NCBI RefSeq assembly: GCF_048323675.1 | Contig: NZ_JBLWFK010000004.1 | Coordinates: 496,001-560,000 of the forward strand | Origin: Mangrovimicrobium sp048323675 | GTDB lineage: Bacteria; Pseudomonadota; Gammaproteobacteria; Pseudomonadales; Halieaceae | Direction of reading: 5' to 3' | DNA: 64,000 nucleotides | In this document: positions 25,701-33,146 of the stretch, one piece after another | How positions within the stretch are numbered: the first letter of the stretch is position 1 | Layout: each line of letters opens with the position of its first letter | Position numbers and translations under genes: made by a program | The notes under the pieces: model-generated | Databases searched by the model: none | The model's input: only the letters and a program-made list of their open reading frames with translations | What the model was told of the DNA's origin: nothing

Positions 25701-26262
25701 CGCTCACCGTACCGCCGAAGAACTCGATACCGTCGTCCAGGTTGTTGTGTACCTGAACGTACTCGACGCTGGTGCCGCTACCCACGCCCTGGAAGGCGAT
25801 ACCGTTGAGCTGGTTTTCCGGGTCGACGTTGGAACCGGCGTAGCTCACCACCACGTATTTGAGGACACCGGAGTCGTCGCCGGGGTTGTCGCCGCCGAAC
25901 AGGCCGGAGTTGGCCTCGCCTTCCTTGGTACAACCGGCAGTGCCGCCCTCTTCGCCTTCCGGGCAGTCGTTGATCGGTGCGAAACCGTTGATCACCAGGC
26001 CGCCCCAGAGGCCGCGCACGTTGTCTTCTACCGAGCCGGTAACCGCCTGCTCGGCGGTAAATTCGATGGGCTGGTCTGCGGTGCCTTGCGCGTCGATGCG
26101 ACAGCCCTGCTCAATGACGATGAAGTCCTCGCTGCTGCCACCGACAATGGTGGCACCGGGCGCGATTTCCAGGGTGCAGGACTGGGCCTGCGCCTGGCCG
26201 GAAACGCCTCCGGCAATAAGGCCTGCGGCGGCCAGCGCTGCGTAAAGTTTGCTGCGATTCAT
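22765..26262 (-). CDS. Large exported protein with three ~400-residue modules
   Basis: A 1165-residue exported protein. Signal peptide residues 1-27 end in AQAQ. Three tandem modules follow (about 28-390, 391-790, 791-1165). Each has the same ordered landmarks: GxxxxG(S/T)SxDF, RGLWGGxVxNGxAPINDCPEG, CTKEGEANSGLFGG, KYAGSNVDPENQLNGIAFQG, VHNNLDDGxEFFGG, TGNxDDSLDWTDGW, EADNREGDEN and a Cys-containing tail. Modules 2 and 3 also begin with a C.L.GTI segment and LDGKVVVGGDNTD. The pattern suggests right-handed beta-helices, with disulphide-like CPEG...C pairs. The ATG at 26262 has GGGGAG 8 bases upstream; a GTG nine bases earlier is less likely. It has no lipobox; partner lipoprotein and receptor flank it. 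Function unknown. Confidence 0.85.
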   Translation of the reverse strand: MNRSKLYAALAAAGLIAGGVSGQAQAQSCTLEIAPGATIVGGSSEDFIVIEQGCRIDAQGTADQPIEFTAEQAVTGSVEDNVRGLWGGLVINGFAPINDCPEGEEGGTAGCTKEGEANSGLFGGDNPGDDSGVLKYVVVSYAGSNVDPENQLNGIAFQGVGSGTSVEYVQVHNNLDDGIEFFGGTVSAKYVVLTGNGDDSLDWTDGWSGSIQYLYLEQSDSGDNLIEADNREGDENAMPRSIPSISNMSGFGLAGENGLRLRRGTGLHLTNSLVSGSGTCIRVEGESRNLLGSDLTVAGTSFDCAEAVTDDDDGSVAMYLDSADEVSLGGGSVSPVTPSGSFFESADFIGAIGGDNWTAGWTVAGSVSNTTPNPGMGCPAGTTEAEEFAGQTVCDLTGTITQDLNLTAGRLYRLNGKVVVGGDNTDSATLSIAAGVTVFGGTSSDFLVISRGSQIMANGTANAPVTFTGADDLLGNVDPATTRGLWGGVVLNGNAPINDCPEGAAGGTDACTKEGEANSGLFGGSDASDSSGKLNYVVVKYAGSNVDPENQLNGIAFQGIGSGTVVDYVQVHNNLDDGFEFFGGTVNASHIVLTGNADDSLDWTDGWTGTMQYVLINQATDAGDNGIEADNREGDENALPRSIPTIANMTIVGSPTERSVRFRRGTGIHMYSSYLTNSATCIDVSGESLNLLGTDITFDGVSFDCPEVVDGDNPDLQAFLDSLGNVSQSGGAVSPADLSGIANLESSDFIGAVGDVNWTSGWTFGDIDTGVPEFPAAGCPAGTTEGAEIAGMPSCVLSGTISGELQLNNSNYYVLDGKVVVGGDNTDTGTLVIDAGTTILGDDDTDFLVVSRGSQIMANGTANAPVTFTAIEDVQGQNLDGARGLWGGVVLNGNAPINDCPEGAVGGTDACTKEGEANSGLFGGSNADDNSGKLSYVVVKYAGSNVDPENQLNGIAFQGIGRGTQVDHIQVHNNLDDGVEFFGGAVDVSYIVLTGNGDDSLDWTDGWVGRMQFVHIVQADDAGDNGIEADNREGDENVEPRSNPTIANMSIIGNTGERAIRLRRGTGADLYNVLVTGSATCLDVSGESVGLLGIDINIESSSFGCADVVDGDNADLQMYLDGAVNVTQDGSIPSAATLPADGFFQSSGVVGSDFDSWKGNWVFGL
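23150..25960. repeat. Three-fold ~1200-base DNA repeat inside the modular gene
   Basis: The same blocks recur with a period of 1200 bases: for example those at 23341, 24541 and 25741, each starting GTTGTTGTG and ending CTGGAAGGCGAT, followed by about 50 nearly identical bases. Neighbouring blocks drift to 1203. Identity at the DNA level, not only the protein level, points to recent duplication or gene conversion. Such tracts can misassemble or recombine to change module number. Confidence 0.85.
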
Positions 26263-26276
26263 TGCTTTCACTCCCC

Positions 26277-26684
26277 TTAATCGTTGCTAACGCGCAATGC
26301 GCCGCCAGTAATGCGGAAGACCACATCGTTGCCCAGTAACAGGCCGTCCGGGTTCAGCTTGCCGCCGGGCAGCTGGCTCACGTCGATGTCGTAGATTTCG
26401 CGGCCGTCGTTGGCGGTTTCGCCGCTGGCGGTGATCGCGGAGGACAGGGAGTCCGGGATGACGCTCTCGATCACGTCACCATCGCCGTCTCCGTCGCCAT
26501 CTCCGTCGCCATCGCCATCGCCGTCTCCATCGCCATCACCATCTCCGTCGCCATCGCCGATAACAATCTGGCCGGGAGAGACGTTGTCCGAGGAAGAACC
26601 GCCGCAGGCAGTCAAGGTGGCTGCGGTCAGCGAAGTCACGCACAGTGCGAGCAGGAATTGCCGCAGTCGAGAGTCAAGAACCAT
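26277..26684 (-). CDS. Lipoprotein with (Gly-Asp)14 tract
   Basis: A 135-residue lipoprotein: lipobox LTAC with Cys27, a short Ser linker, then 14 Gly-Asp dipeptides, then a C-terminal region (about residues 73-135) ending in GLLLGNDVVFRITGGALRVSND. AGGGG stands 6 bases upstream of the ATG. The stop lies 14 bases before the modular gene. In related proteins I recall, lipobox, acidic linker and beta-helix modules are one chain; here they may be split in two genes, which is inference. The acidic tract may bind calcium or act as a spacer. Confidence 0.8.
   Translation of the reverse strand: MVLDSRLRQFLLALCVTSLTAATLTACGGSSSDNVSPGQIVIGDGDGDGDGDGDGDGDGDGDGDGDGDGDVIESVIPDSLSSAITASGETANDGREIYDIDVSQLPGGKLNPDGLLLGNDVVFRITGGALRVSND
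26475..26558. repeat. Hexanucleotide repeat coding (Gly-Asp)14
   Basis: Fourteen 6-base units (ATCGCC, GTCGCC, GTCTCC and similar on plus) fill 84 bases in frame. Units vary at third positions. Slippage would add or remove whole Gly-Asp pairs without breaking the frame. Confidence 0.9.
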
Positions 26685-26757
26685 GTTGAACCCCTAATCC
26701 GAGTTAGTGGAATAAAGACACGAATGTGCCCGGCGTTAGCCGATCTATGTGGGGTGC

Positions 26758-26791
26758 ATGGTAGGAATGGGAGGTGACACATATGTGATAG
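26758..26791 (-). promoter_or_regulatory. Possible Pho-type promoter of the lipoprotein operon
   Basis: On the minus strand CTATCAC-ATAT-GTGTCAC (26774-26791) has the 7-4-7 direct-repeat layout of a PhoB box (consensus CTGTCAT-N4-CTGTCAT). Ten bases after it stands TACCAT (26758-26763), a fair -10 at the usual PhoB spacing. Each half matches about five of seven positions. It is 90 bases upstream of the lipoprotein ATG. The call is tentative. Confidence 0.35.
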
Positions 26792-26947
26792 TAATGTTTC
26801 ATTTCTGTTAAACGTTGGGAGGTGCTCATTTTTCGTGCGCAATATGCCCGGTTATGGACAGGCGGGGTCACATAGGGCTCCGCGCGGGTGGTGGCGAGGG
26901 ATTTTGGCCGGCAGCGGGCGCCGAAGGCCGGGGTCGTTATTGCTGCG

Positions 26948-27799
26948 TCAGAAAGCGACAGGTCGTGGAGAAGGATTCAGGGTGTGCGGCGCGGCCCCTT
27001 CGCTGCCGACGATAACCCGCTGCAACACCCGCCGCCCTACCGCTGCCAGCGAGCCTCGGGCGTGCTGCAGCGCCCGGTTATCCCAGATCACCAGGTCGCC
27101 GCGCCGCCAGATATGCTCGGCGATGTTGTCCGGGGCGTAGAGGTAATCGAAGGTCTCGCGCAAGAGTTCCCGGCTGTCCGCCCACTCCAGGCCCACCAGC
27201 TGCGCAGCATGCATTTCGCTCAGGTTGAGGTAGGACTGGCCGGAGTGCGGATTCTCCAGGATGGTTGGGCGACGCCCCCGCTGCATGAACTCGGGATCGG
27301 GAACATCGCAGACCCGCTGTTCCAGCAGGCTGAAACCCGGGGTGATCATGTCGACCTCGCGACTGGCGATCGCCTGGCGCAATCGCTCCGGCAGCTTTGC
27401 CAGGGCCCGCTCGGCGTGGGCGAAACGGGTGGAGGAAGCGCCATCGACCACGTCCAGCGCATGCAGTGCGATGGCCTCGAAAGGATGCTCGGTGTAGGCG
27501 GCGTCGGCGTGAAAGGCCAGTCCGCTGCGCACCACCGCGTGCTCGCCCTGGTTGCTGAGCACGCCGCTTTCGCCGTCCCGCAACAGCACCGGACCGAACC
27601 AGCCGAGCACCTCGCGCTGCCGCGACAGGCTCAGTTGCTGGCCGGGCGCGACCAGCAGGCTGTGGCGCCAGAAGAGCCTGACCAGCCTTGCGATATCCGC
27701 CTGCTCCAGCCGGCCGGCGAGATTTGTGCGGACCTCTACCCCGTAGGGCGTGAGTTGCCGCCAGCTCAGCTGTCCGTCGGTCTGCCAGCCAGCGCCCAT
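26948..27799 (-). CDS. TauD/TfdA-family Fe(II)/2-oxoglutarate dioxygenase
   Basis: A 283-residue non-heme iron oxygenase. The iron-binding HxD is in LAFHADAAYTEHP near residue 98 and the distal His in WDNRALQHARG near residue 247, followed by the Arg-rich RRVLQRVIVGS that would hold 2-oxoglutarate. The family hydroxylates small organics such as taurine, herbicides or alkyl sulphates. The NTF2-like gene lies 10 bases upstream on the same strand, so the pair is one operon, perhaps a small catabolic unit. Substrate unknown. Confidence 0.88.
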   Translation of the reverse strand: MGAGWQTDGQLSWRQLTPYGVEVRTNLAGRLEQADIARLVRLFWRHSLLVAPGQQLSLSRQREVLGWFGPVLLRDGESGVLSNQGEHAVVRSGLAFHADAAYTEHPFEAIALHALDVVDGASSTRFAHAERALAKLPERLRQAIASREVDMITPGFSLLEQRVCDVPDPEFMQRGRRPTILENPHSGQSYLNLSEMHAAQLVGLEWADSRELLRETFDYLYAPDNIAEHIWRRGDLVIWDNRALQHARGSLAAVGRRVLQRVIVGSEGAAPHTLNPSPRPVAF

Positions 27800-27809
27800 G
27801 TCTCCGGAT

Positions 27810-28343
27810 TCAGACCAGGTCGAGATCCCGGTAACTGGCGTCGTCAGGACGGCGCCCGCCGGGCTCGATCATCATGCCGAGCATGCCCTGGGACCAGTCC
27901 GCGGAGTCCGGGTACTGGCGGAACCAGTCGGTGACGACTTCGCGGCGGATGACCCGCCATTCGTCGCCGCGCTTTTCAAACTTGTCGATATAGCGACCGG
28001 CGCCGATGACATCCATCTTGCCGCCATCGGGCGTGCTGATGCGGTGAATGCCGTAGAAGTAGGCCTCGACATCCGCCTGCTGACCGCGGATGCTCATCAG
28101 CACGTTGGTGATGTGGTGCATGGTCTGGTCCATGCCACCGCCCATCAGGGGAAAGGCCCAGTCGACAAATTCCTGGGCATTGCCGGTGAAGTCCAGGTGT
28201 TTGTCGACACAGTCGGGCCAGTAGGCGCTCAGCACCATGTCGGCGTCGAGGCGATCGACGCCGCGGGCGTAGCGGTAGAGGCATTCGCGGATGGCCTCGC
28301 GGTCGGCCAGTTCCTCGAGAATTCGGCTGGTGGCTGTTGTCAT
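27810..28343 (-). CDS. NTF2-like (SnoaL/LinA-type) protein
   Basis: A 177-residue cone-shaped NTF2-fold protein. The opening helices (LEELADREAIRECLYRYARGVDRLD) and the early D..VLSAYWPDCVDKH are typical of the SnoaL_4/LinA group, as is the MDQTMHHITNVLMSI segment with a possible catalytic His pair. Members include dehydratases, isomerases and ring-hydroxylating oxygenase small subunits. Pairing with a TauD-like oxygenase suggests joint action on one substrate. The gene is first in its operon. Confidence 0.8.
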   Translation of the reverse strand: MTTATSRILEELADREAIRECLYRYARGVDRLDADMVLSAYWPDCVDKHLDFTGNAQEFVDWAFPLMGGGMDQTMHHITNVLMSIRGQQADVEAYFYGIHRISTPDGGKMDVIGAGRYIDKFEKRGDEWRVIRREVVTDWFRQYPDSADWSQGMLGMMIEPGGRRPDDASYRDLDLV

Positions 28344-28564
28344 CGGGCTTCGACCTCTGTTCTTTCATTATTGTCGGGGGCGGGCGCGGAGAATCCGCGC
28401 CATGCTGCCAGTATCGCAATTTGCCCACACATTACAATCTGCCCGGACCCGGCATTGCTGCCACAGGCAAGCCCGGTAACCCGTCACAAAACATTCACCG
28501 GTGTTTATTCCCGCTGTAACACGCAAATCCGATGCTTGTACCCACAAATCGGGAGGGGACACCG

Positions 28565-28759
28565 ATGAACCGAAACAGTACAGGCACCAACCCAATTGAG
28601 AAAGGCCGGATCCGCGACGAAATCAATGCGCAGATCCATGAATTCCTGCAGCGCGGCGGCAAGATCGATGTCCTTGTCGCCAACCAGCGCCAGCAAACCA
28701 GCAGCACAGCGATCGGCTCCGTCTGGCGGGTAGACGACCTCGCCGAGCTGGATCGCTAG
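28565..28759 (+). CDS. Small cytoplasmic protein with FLxRGGKI motif
   Basis: A 64-residue protein with a strong ribosome site (GGGAGGGG) before its ATG. The central part KGRIRDEINAQIHEFLQRGGKI recalls, by eye only, the FLSRGGK motif of the small RNA-polymerase-binding protein SutA; the flanks do not match. It stands 12 bases before the OlsF-like gene on the same strand and is probably co-transcribed. Function otherwise unknown. Confidence 0.65.
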   Translation: MNRNSTGTNPIEKGRIRDEINAQIHEFLQRGGKIDVLVANQRQQTSSTAIGSVWRVDDLAELDR

Positions 28760-28771
28760 GGGAGCACTTCC

Positions 28772-30541
28772 TTGCTGGAGATACAGGCGTTCCTCGAGCG
28801 CCGCTACCCCGATTTCGTACAGCGGCACCAGCGCACGGCACGGACGCTGGGCCGCTTCCTCGGCTTCCTTTTCTACGAGTCCCGCTTCCAGCAGTTCGAG
28901 CGTGATTATCCGCACCTGCAGGGCTTCGACTTCATTGAACAGACCCTGCGCTACTTCGACTTCACCCTGCGCCTGACCGACAAGGAACGCGCCCGCATTC
29001 CCGCCTCGGGTCGCGTGGTGATCGCCGCCAATCACCCGATCGGCTCACTCGACGGGCTGGCGCTGATGCAACTGGTGCGGCAGGTCCGCCCGGATGTCAA
29101 AGTGGTCGCCAACGAACTGTTGAGCGCGGTGCACCCGCTGCAGCCGGTACTGCTGCCGGTCAACAACATGGGCGGCTCGACGCCGAAGAAGAACCTGCGC
29201 AATATCCGCGAACATCTCGAAAACGACGGTGCGCTGATTATCTTCCCCGCGGGGGAGGTCTCCCGCTTCGGGCCGAAGGGCGTAAAGGACGGCGAGTGGC
29301 AGAACGGCTTTGTAAAAATCGCCGCAGCCACCCGGTCGCCGATCCTGCCGGTGTTCGTCGCCGGGCGCAACTCGCTGTTTTTCTATAGCCTGTCCTTCCT
29401 GGCGCGCCCGCTGTCGACCCTGTGGCTGGTGCGCGAGATGTTCAAGCAGAGCCACAATACGGTCGACGCCCGGGTCGGCAACCCGATTCCCCACGAACAC
29501 TACGCCGGCATCAAGGTATCGGCGAAGAAGCTCGCGGCCATGTTCCGCAAGCACGTGTATCGCCTGGCGCGCAATGGCCGGCCGATTTTCCAGTCGGTTG
29601 AAACTGTCGCCCATCCCGAGAACCGCCTGCTGCTGAAGCGGGAAATTGCCGCCAGCGAACACCTTGGCGAAACCGCGGACGGCAAGAAGATCGTGCTCTG
29701 CCGGATGCAGGATTCACCCTGCGTGATGCGCGAAATCGGCCGCCTGCGCGAACTGACCTTCCGCACCGTGGGTGAGGGCAGCGGCAAGCCCCGCGACACC
29801 GATCGCTTCGACCGCTACTACCTGCAACTGGTACTCTGGGACAGCGTCGACCTGGAAATCGCCGGCGCCTACCGCCTCGGCGACGCGCGCATGATTGTCG
29901 CTGAACTGGGCGTGGACGGACTCTATTCCGCCAGCCTGTTCAACTACGGGCCGGGCATGCAGGATATCTTTGCCCGGGGCCTCGAACTGGGGCGCAGCTT
30001 CGTACAGCCGCGCTACCAGAATCGCAATGCCCTGGACTATCTATGGTTCGGGATCGGCGCATTCATCAGCAAGTATCCGGCTTATCGCTACCTGTTCGGT
30101 CCCGCGTCGGTCAGTGCCATCTACGGCGAAGAGGGCATCGCGCGCATCGCCCACTTCCACCACCTGTACTACGACCGGCCGGGCCTGGAAGCCTCAGCGC
30201 GCACACCCTTCCGGATACCGGCGGACCTGGCGTTCCGCTTTACCACGGAATTTACCGGCGCCGACCACGACGAGGACTTCCGCGCCCTGCGCGACGCACT
30301 GGCGGAAAAAGGCCTGCCGGTGCCCACGCTTTACAAGCACTACGCACAGGCGCTGGAGCCCGGTGGCGTGAGCTTTACCGCCTTCAATGTCGACCACGAT
30401 TTCGGCGACTGCGTAGACAGCCTGGTCCTCGCCGACCTGGACATGCTCAAACCGAAAAAGCGCAAACGCTATCTGGGGGCCGCCACGGCCGCATGCGACA
30501 GCCTTGGGGAGGGCTCACACCATGAACGCACTGAATGCTGA
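28772..30541 (+). CDS. OlsF-like bifunctional acyltransferase (PlsC + GNAT)
   Basis: A 589-residue two-domain protein. Residues about 60-280 form a PlsC-type acyltransferase with NHPIGSLDG (HX4D, near residue 87) and IIFPAGEVSRFGPKG. Residues about 300-560 form an OlsB-like N-acyltransferase (MREIGRLRELTFRTVGEG, then a GNAT-like core with RYQNRNALDYLWFGIGAFI). This domain order matches OlsF, which makes ornithine-type aminolipids without phosphate. It starts at TTG, supported by GGGGAG 7 bases upstream and no good ATG nearby. The 3' end overlaps the phosphoesterase gene by 20 bases. Substrates are inferred from domain content. Confidence 0.8.
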   Translation: MLEIQAFLERRYPDFVQRHQRTARTLGRFLGFLFYESRFQQFERDYPHLQGFDFIEQTLRYFDFTLRLTDKERARIPASGRVVIAANHPIGSLDGLALMQLVRQVRPDVKVVANELLSAVHPLQPVLLPVNNMGGSTPKKNLRNIREHLENDGALIIFPAGEVSRFGPKGVKDGEWQNGFVKIAAATRSPILPVFVAGRNSLFFYSLSFLARPLSTLWLVREMFKQSHNTVDARVGNPIPHEHYAGIKVSAKKLAAMFRKHVYRLARNGRPIFQSVETVAHPENRLLLKREIAASEHLGETADGKKIVLCRMQDSPCVMREIGRLRELTFRTVGEGSGKPRDTDRFDRYYLQLVLWDSVDLEIAGAYRLGDARMIVAELGVDGLYSASLFNYGPGMQDIFARGLELGRSFVQPRYQNRNALDYLWFGIGAFISKYPAYRYLFGPASVSAIYGEEGIARIAHFHHLYYDRPGLEASARTPFRIPADLAFRFTTEFTGADHDEDFRALRDALAEKGLPVPTLYKHYAQALEPGGVSFTAFNVDHDFGDCVDSLVLADLDMLKPKKRKRYLGAATAACDSLGEGSHHERTEC

Positions 30542-31316
30542 AGGCCGTATCGACTGCGAAACCCTGTGGATTTCCGACGTCCACCTCGGCAGTGTGCACA
30601 GCAAGGCGGAATACCTGCTGCAGATGCTCAAACGGGTGAACTGCAAAAAGCTCTACCTGGTGGGCGATATCGTCGACGTCTGGGCCATGCACCGCCGGGT
30701 CTACTGGCCGGAAGCGCACAACGCAGTATTGCGGGAACTGCTGAAAAAGTCCCGCTCCGGCGTGGAAGTCATTTATGTTCCGGGCAACCACGACCAGAAT
30801 TTCCGTGAATTCTGCGGCAGCCAGTTCGGCAATGTCACCCTGCGCGAGCGCGTCGTTCACACCACGGCCGACGGGCGGCGCTTCCTGGTGATCCACGGCG
30901 ACGAACTGGATTTCGCCGTGCGCTACAGCCGCATCAATCGCTGGATCGGCGACATCGCCTACGACACGGTCATGATGCTGAACCGGCTGCTCAACCACTT
31001 CCGCGCCTGGACCGGCCGCCCCTACTGGTCGCTGGCCGGCTGGCTGAAATCCCATGTCGCCCAGGCCGAACAGGCGATCAAGGCCTACCAACAGGCGGCG
31101 GTGAAACTGGCCATCGAGAGCGGCTACGACGGTATCATCTGCGGCCACCTGCACCACCCGGTGGTGCAGCAGTACGGCGACGTGCTCTACTGCAACGATG
31201 GCGACTGGGTGGAAAACTGCACCGCCCTGGTCGAGGACGCCCAGGGCGAACTGCGCCTGGTCAAGGCGATCAGCCTGGACGCCCGCGCCACAGAGCTGGT
31301 CCTGGCCGCGGCCTGA
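30522..31316 (+). CDS. LpxH-like metallophosphoesterase
   Basis: A 264-residue calcineurin-like phosphoesterase. The metal-binding set is complete: SDVHLGS, GDIVDVW, PGNHDQNF, VIHGDELD and CGHLHHPV. It resembles the UDP-2,3-diacylglucosamine diphosphatase family but is a second-type homologue (final DGDWVENCTALVE) rather than the standard LpxH. GGGGAGGG precedes the ATG at 30522 inside the end of the OlsF-like gene. Coupling to a lipid acyltransferase suggests a membrane-lipid step, not necessarily lipid A. Confidence 0.85.
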   Translation: MNALNAEGRIDCETLWISDVHLGSVHSKAEYLLQMLKRVNCKKLYLVGDIVDVWAMHRRVYWPEAHNAVLRELLKKSRSGVEVIYVPGNHDQNFREFCGSQFGNVTLRERVVHTTADGRRFLVIHGDELDFAVRYSRINRWIGDIAYDTVMMLNRLLNHFRAWTGRPYWSLAGWLKSHVAQAEQAIKAYQQAAVKLAIESGYDGIICGHLHHPVVQQYGDVLYCNDGDWVENCTALVEDAQGELRLVKAISLDARATELVLAAA

Positions 31317-31325
31317 GCTGCCCCC

Positions 31326-33101
31326 TCACTGCGCGGCGACCGGCAGCAGGCTGCCCTTCCCGTCATCCGCCGCGAGGATTTTCTGCGCCGCCAGCAGGGT
31401 ATGCTGGACGTTGTCCACGCGGATCACGTTGTTGTAGACCGTGGTGCGCAATCCGCCACTGGTGCGCAAGAGGTCGTCCACGAACCACTGGCCATCCGCA
31501 TCCCTGAACTGCAACTGCATCGCGCTGCGCAATCCCTGCACAATCGCGCTGCGGTAGCGCTGCTCGCGCACGCTGTCACCCAGCGCCCGCGCCAGCTGCC
31601 AGGCATCCACCAGGCCCTCCAGGTACACGCCGGTCGAAGATGCGTGGGGCGGCCCGTATGCCGGCACTCGCGGATTGTAAAAGCGCCCGGGGGTGTCCGG
31701 GTAACCGTCACCGGAGTGCTCCTGCATCGCCAGTAGCCAGTCGTTCATGCTGAAAATCCAGTCGGACAGTTGCGCTGAACCGCCGTCCTGCCAGCGCAGG
31801 TAGGCCGCCTGGGTCTGCCAGGGCACAAAGGCCGGGCGACGGTGGTCGCGATGCCACTGGCGATAGAACTCGACGCTCTGCATGAAACGTCGCTCACGCC
31901 CGGGGTCTGCCTCACGCTGCAGCAGCGCAGCCCACAACAGCAGGGTTTCACCAGGATAAAAATTGTGGAAATTAGCCTCCCGGTTGCGCTTTTCCGGGCG
32001 CAGGAAGTTGTTGAATTCACCGCTGTCCTGCCACAGCAGGTCCGTGGTCGCCACCAGGGAATGCAGCTGTGCTGCATATTCATCGCCGGGCATTTCCAGC
32101 AGGGCCAGCGCCGCCAGGGCTACCGCGCCGAGCTTCACCTGGCCCTTGTACTGGATAATGCCGAGCTCACCCTCGCGGCGGTAGAAGTGCGCCAGGTTGT
32201 ACTCGATATTGCGGCGGGCGGCGGCGAGGTCCTCCCCGTCGCCGCTGACCCGGGCGAGGCGCACCAGCGCGAGCGTTGCCATCCACTGGCGGATCATGTT
32301 GTTGGCGTGGCTCTCGCGACCTGAACCGGGGTAATACATATAGGTCATGCGGCCGTCCGGGTGCAGGTTCGCATGCATCCAGCGGCCCATCTGCCGGGCA
32401 AACTGCGCTACCGAATCCCGGTTCACCGCAGCGGGCGGCAGCGTTCGCTGGCCCCGGAACAACTGCTGCGCCCGCGGTTCCGGCTGCAGTGTGACCAGCA
32501 CCTGGGCGGCTTCGAAACTGCGCAGCTGCGCCTCCCGGAGGAGCGTATCGCCATCCACCTGCAGGAACCTGGCCGCGCGCGACAGCGCCCGCTCGAAGGA
32601 CAGGTTCTCCGCCACCATCATGGTGGGGGCAAAGCGCAGGCTGCGGCCCGCGTAGATGACCTCCAGGCCGCGCACCCCGCGCTGCGCCGGCGTGAGATCG
32701 TCCCCCAGCTGTTGCGGATCGAGATCGCGGAAGCAGCAGGCCAGCGACAGCTCGACACTGTCACTGGCGGTGGCAGCGCGCTGCCGGGCCCGGCTCACGG
32801 CGTCGAACACGCTGTCCGGTCCGGCCTGGCTCCAGGCCTGTCCGTCGCGTTTGCCGTCACGCCACAGGGCGGCATACACGGACTCCCATGCGGGCTCCAG
32901 CGGTGGCGCCGCGGTCACCGGATCGCCGCGCAACGCGCTGTCGACGACTCCCGCAAGCGTCTCCAGCCGGGTCGCCGACAACTGCGGCGCGGCCGCGGGC
33001 GATCGCCCCTGCAGCCACTGGAAATAGACGCCCTCGAGAAGCGCAGCAAGCAACAGCGCCGGCACCCACAGGGCAGGTCGCAGGAATTTCGGTTTAGGCA
33101 T
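31326..33101 (-). CDS. Membrane-anchored protein, helical-toroid-like, unknown function
   Basis: A 591-residue protein with one N-terminal membrane anchor (residues 8-25) and a large extracytoplasmic domain. The last 350 residues repeat helix pairs with aromatic and acidic clusters (GRWMHANLHPDGRMTYMYYP, NNMIRQWMATLALVRLAR, YGPPHASSTGVYLEGLVDAW), much like the alpha/alpha-barrel of glycan-active enzymes. The segment before it has VYAALWRDGK, faintly AMMECR1-like. No family is certain. It ends 9 bases from the convergent phosphoesterase. Confidence 0.65.
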   Translation of the reverse strand: MPKPKFLRPALWVPALLLAALLEGVYFQWLQGRSPAAAPQLSATRLETLAGVVDSALRGDPVTAAPPLEPAWESVYAALWRDGKRDGQAWSQAGPDSVFDAVSRARQRAATASDSVELSLACCFRDLDPQQLGDDLTPAQRGVRGLEVIYAGRSLRFAPTMMVAENLSFERALSRAARFLQVDGDTLLREAQLRSFEAAQVLVTLQPEPRAQQLFRGQRTLPPAAVNRDSVAQFARQMGRWMHANLHPDGRMTYMYYPGSGRESHANNMIRQWMATLALVRLARVSGDGEDLAAARRNIEYNLAHFYRREGELGIIQYKGQVKLGAVALAALALLEMPGDEYAAQLHSLVATTDLLWQDSGEFNNFLRPEKRNREANFHNFYPGETLLLWAALLQREADPGRERRFMQSVEFYRQWHRDHRRPAFVPWQTQAAYLRWQDGGSAQLSDWIFSMNDWLLAMQEHSGDGYPDTPGRFYNPRVPAYGPPHASSTGVYLEGLVDAWQLARALGDSVREQRYRSAIVQGLRSAMQLQFRDADGQWFVDDLLRTSGGLRTTVYNNVIRVDNVQHTLLAAQKILAADDGKGSLLPVAAQ

Positions 33102-33146
33102 GACCGCGGGCGCCTGGAGACATGGGGGATTCCGGGAGGGTGCGAA

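Noticed and set aside
26475..26558. Possible CRISPR-like repeat
   Set aside because: Units are 6 bases, contiguous and in frame with a lipoprotein; there are no spacers and no cas genes.
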